This document shows positions 63,042 to 64,000 of a stretch of 64,000 nt of DNA, one piece after another; the first letter of the stretch is position 1; the number at the start of each line of letters is the position of its first letter. The notes beneath the pieces are model-generated. The model was not told the origin of the DNA. It did not search any database and saw nothing but the letters and a program-made list of their open reading frames with translations. The DNA is from an uncultured Lachnospiraceae bacterium (GTDB taxonomy: Bacteria > Bacillota > Clostridia > Lachnospirales > Lachnospiraceae), in contig CAMWFQ010000014.1 in NCBI GenBank assembly GCA_947173495.1, positions 62,001 to 126,000 on the forward strand, written 5' to 3'. The translations under genes were made by a program, and so were the position numbers.

Positions 63042-64000
63042 GTGTCCAGAGTATATAATTTTTCGGCAGGTCCGGCTGTGTTACCGGAAGAAGTTTTAAA
63101 AGAAGCGGCAGATGAGATGCTGGATTACAGAGGGTCCGGGATGTCAGTCATGGAAATGAGCCACAGATCTAAGGTATATGATACTATTATCAAGGAGGCG
63201 GAAGCGGATCTGCGGGATCTGATGAAGATCCCTGATCATTACAGAGTATTATTTTTACAGGGGGGAGCCAGTCAACAGTTTGCCATGATTCCCATGAACC
63301 TGATGAAAAACCGTAAGGCTGCTTATATCGTAACCGGACAGTGGGCTAAGAAAGCTTTTCAGGAGGCTAAGATTTATGGTGAGGCCGTTGAAGTGGCTTC
63401 TTCGGCGGATCAGACTTTTTCTTATATTCCGGACTGCTCTGATCTTCCCATTCCGGAGGACGCGGATTACGTTTATATTTGTGAAAACAATACGATATAT
63501 GGAACCAAATTCAAGACGCTGCCCAACACAAATGGGCATACGCTGGTAGCCGACGTTTCCTCCTGTTTTCTCTCAGAGCCCGTGGATGTGACAAAGTATG
63601 GTGTGATTTATGGCGGTGTGCAGAAAAATATCGGACCGGCGGGTGTAGTGATTGTGATTATCAGAGAGGATCTGATCACAGAGGATGTTCTTCCGGGCAC
63701 CCCGACGATGCTGAAATATAAAACCCATGCGGATGCAGATTCTCTGTACAATACGCCTCCGGCATACGGTATTTATATTTGCGGCAAAGTGTTTAAATGG
63801 ATTAAAAAGATGGGCGGATTGACGGCTATGAAGGAGATCAATGAACGGAAAGCCGGAATCCTGTATGATTTTCTGGATGAGAGCACGTTATTTAAGGGGA
63901 CTGTGCGCAGGCAGGACCGTTCGCTTATGAATGTTCCTTTTGTCACCGGGAGCGAAGAGCTGGACGCTGAATTTGTAAAAGAGGCTAAGGCGGCTGGACT
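63042..64000 (+). CDS. serC: phosphoserine aminotransferase, 3' end missing
   Basis: PLP enzyme of serine synthesis (3-phosphohydroxypyruvate to phosphoserine). Frame from GTG 63042 (GAGGAGGAGA 6-7 nt upstream) reads SRVYNFSAGPAVLPEEVLKE, with MEMSHRS, LFLQGGASQQFAMIP and the PLP lysine in YGGVQKNIGPAG. About 319 of some 360 codons are visible; the gene runs off the window. Confidence 0.95.
   Translation, partial: MSRVYNFSAGPAVLPEEVLKEAADEMLDYRGSGMSVMEMSHRSKVYDTIIKEAEADLRDLMKIPDHYRVLFLQGGASQQFAMIPMNLMKNRKAAYIVTGQWAKKAFQEAKIYGEAVEVASSADQTFSYIPDCSDLPIPEDADYVYICENNTIYGTKFKTLPNTNGHTLVADVSSCFLSEPVDVTKYGVIYGGVQKNIGPAGVVIVIIREDLITEDVLPGTPTMLKYKTHADADSLYNTPPAYGIYICGKVFKWIKKMGGLTAMKEINERKAGILYDFLDESTLFKGTVRRQDRSLMNVPFVTGSEELDAEFVKEAKAAG

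Overview
The window looks like chromosome of an anaerobic, endospore-forming gut Firmicute, most likely Lachnospiraceae. Evidence: sporulation genes (spoIVA, a spoVAF-like gene, cotJABC), the [FeFe]-hydrogenase maturation set hydE/hydG/hydF, oxygen-independent ribonucleotide reductase nrdD/nrdG, a bile-salt-hydrolase-like gene, and sigma-A type promoters. No rRNA, tRNA or CRISPR array was seen.

Layout. 1-9.9 kb: end of a sensor kinase, prs, then a housekeeping run (DUF512 radical-SAM-like protein, der, plsY, gpsA) and a MoxR/VWA pair. 10-13.4 kb: tyrS, a YgjP-type metalloprotease, spoIVA. 13.7-18 kb: hydE, a GNAT gene, hydG, hydF. 18.4-25 kb: nucleoside salvage (punA, cdd, amidohydrolase), a membrane MutS-like ATPase, a HAD phosphatase and a WYL regulator. 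25-28.3 kb: nrdD-nrdG-dut behind a clear promoter with NrdR-like boxes. 28.4-31 kb: spoVAF-like gene and degV. 31.1-33.4 kb: an accessory RiPP-like island on the minus strand (ACGX-repeat precursor, its radical SAM/SPASM enzyme, a gutted nitroreductase) with a divergent HxlR regulator. 33.6-35.4 kb: choloylglycine hydrolase and a phosphoesterase. 48.5-64 kb: voltage-gated-type K+ channel, lactonase, aroC, VanY-type peptidase, tgt, yajC, leuB, a membrane glycosyltransferase, ilvD, ilvB, an L,D-transpeptidase, and serC running off the end.

The most striking region is 35.7-48.3 kb. The spore-coat gene cotJC (manganese-catalase-like, third gene of cotJABC, minus strand) is cut into three in-frame pieces: exon 1 (codons 1-135) at 47460-47863, exon 2 at 41316-41446, exon 3 with the natural stop at 35694-35786. 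Two consecutive elements of about 6.0 and 5.5 kb separate them. Each carries one large serine recombinase at its low-coordinate end, preceded by a short ORF. The inner element ends share direct repeats lying in the same codon phase (14 bp, CGTTTCGGTGAAGC, for element A; 5 bp, GCAGC, for element B), so two precise excisions would give one continuous 202-codon cotJC of normal family length. This is the architecture of developmentally excised elements such as skin in sigK, but doubled within one gene. Element A carries a ParE/RelE toxin-antitoxin pair, a MerR regulator and decayed genes. Element B carries a Phd-like antitoxin, a DNA methylase, an Abi_2 protein and a phased GTCTCA repeat array beside its end.

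Also notable are several families of structured intergenic repeats: a compound double-hairpin family (about 9 copies, often just after a stop codon, with covarying stems), a three-hairpin element that encodes a short MKV-DFH leader-like peptide upstream of punA and aroC, and a short hairpin followed by TTGTCAT.
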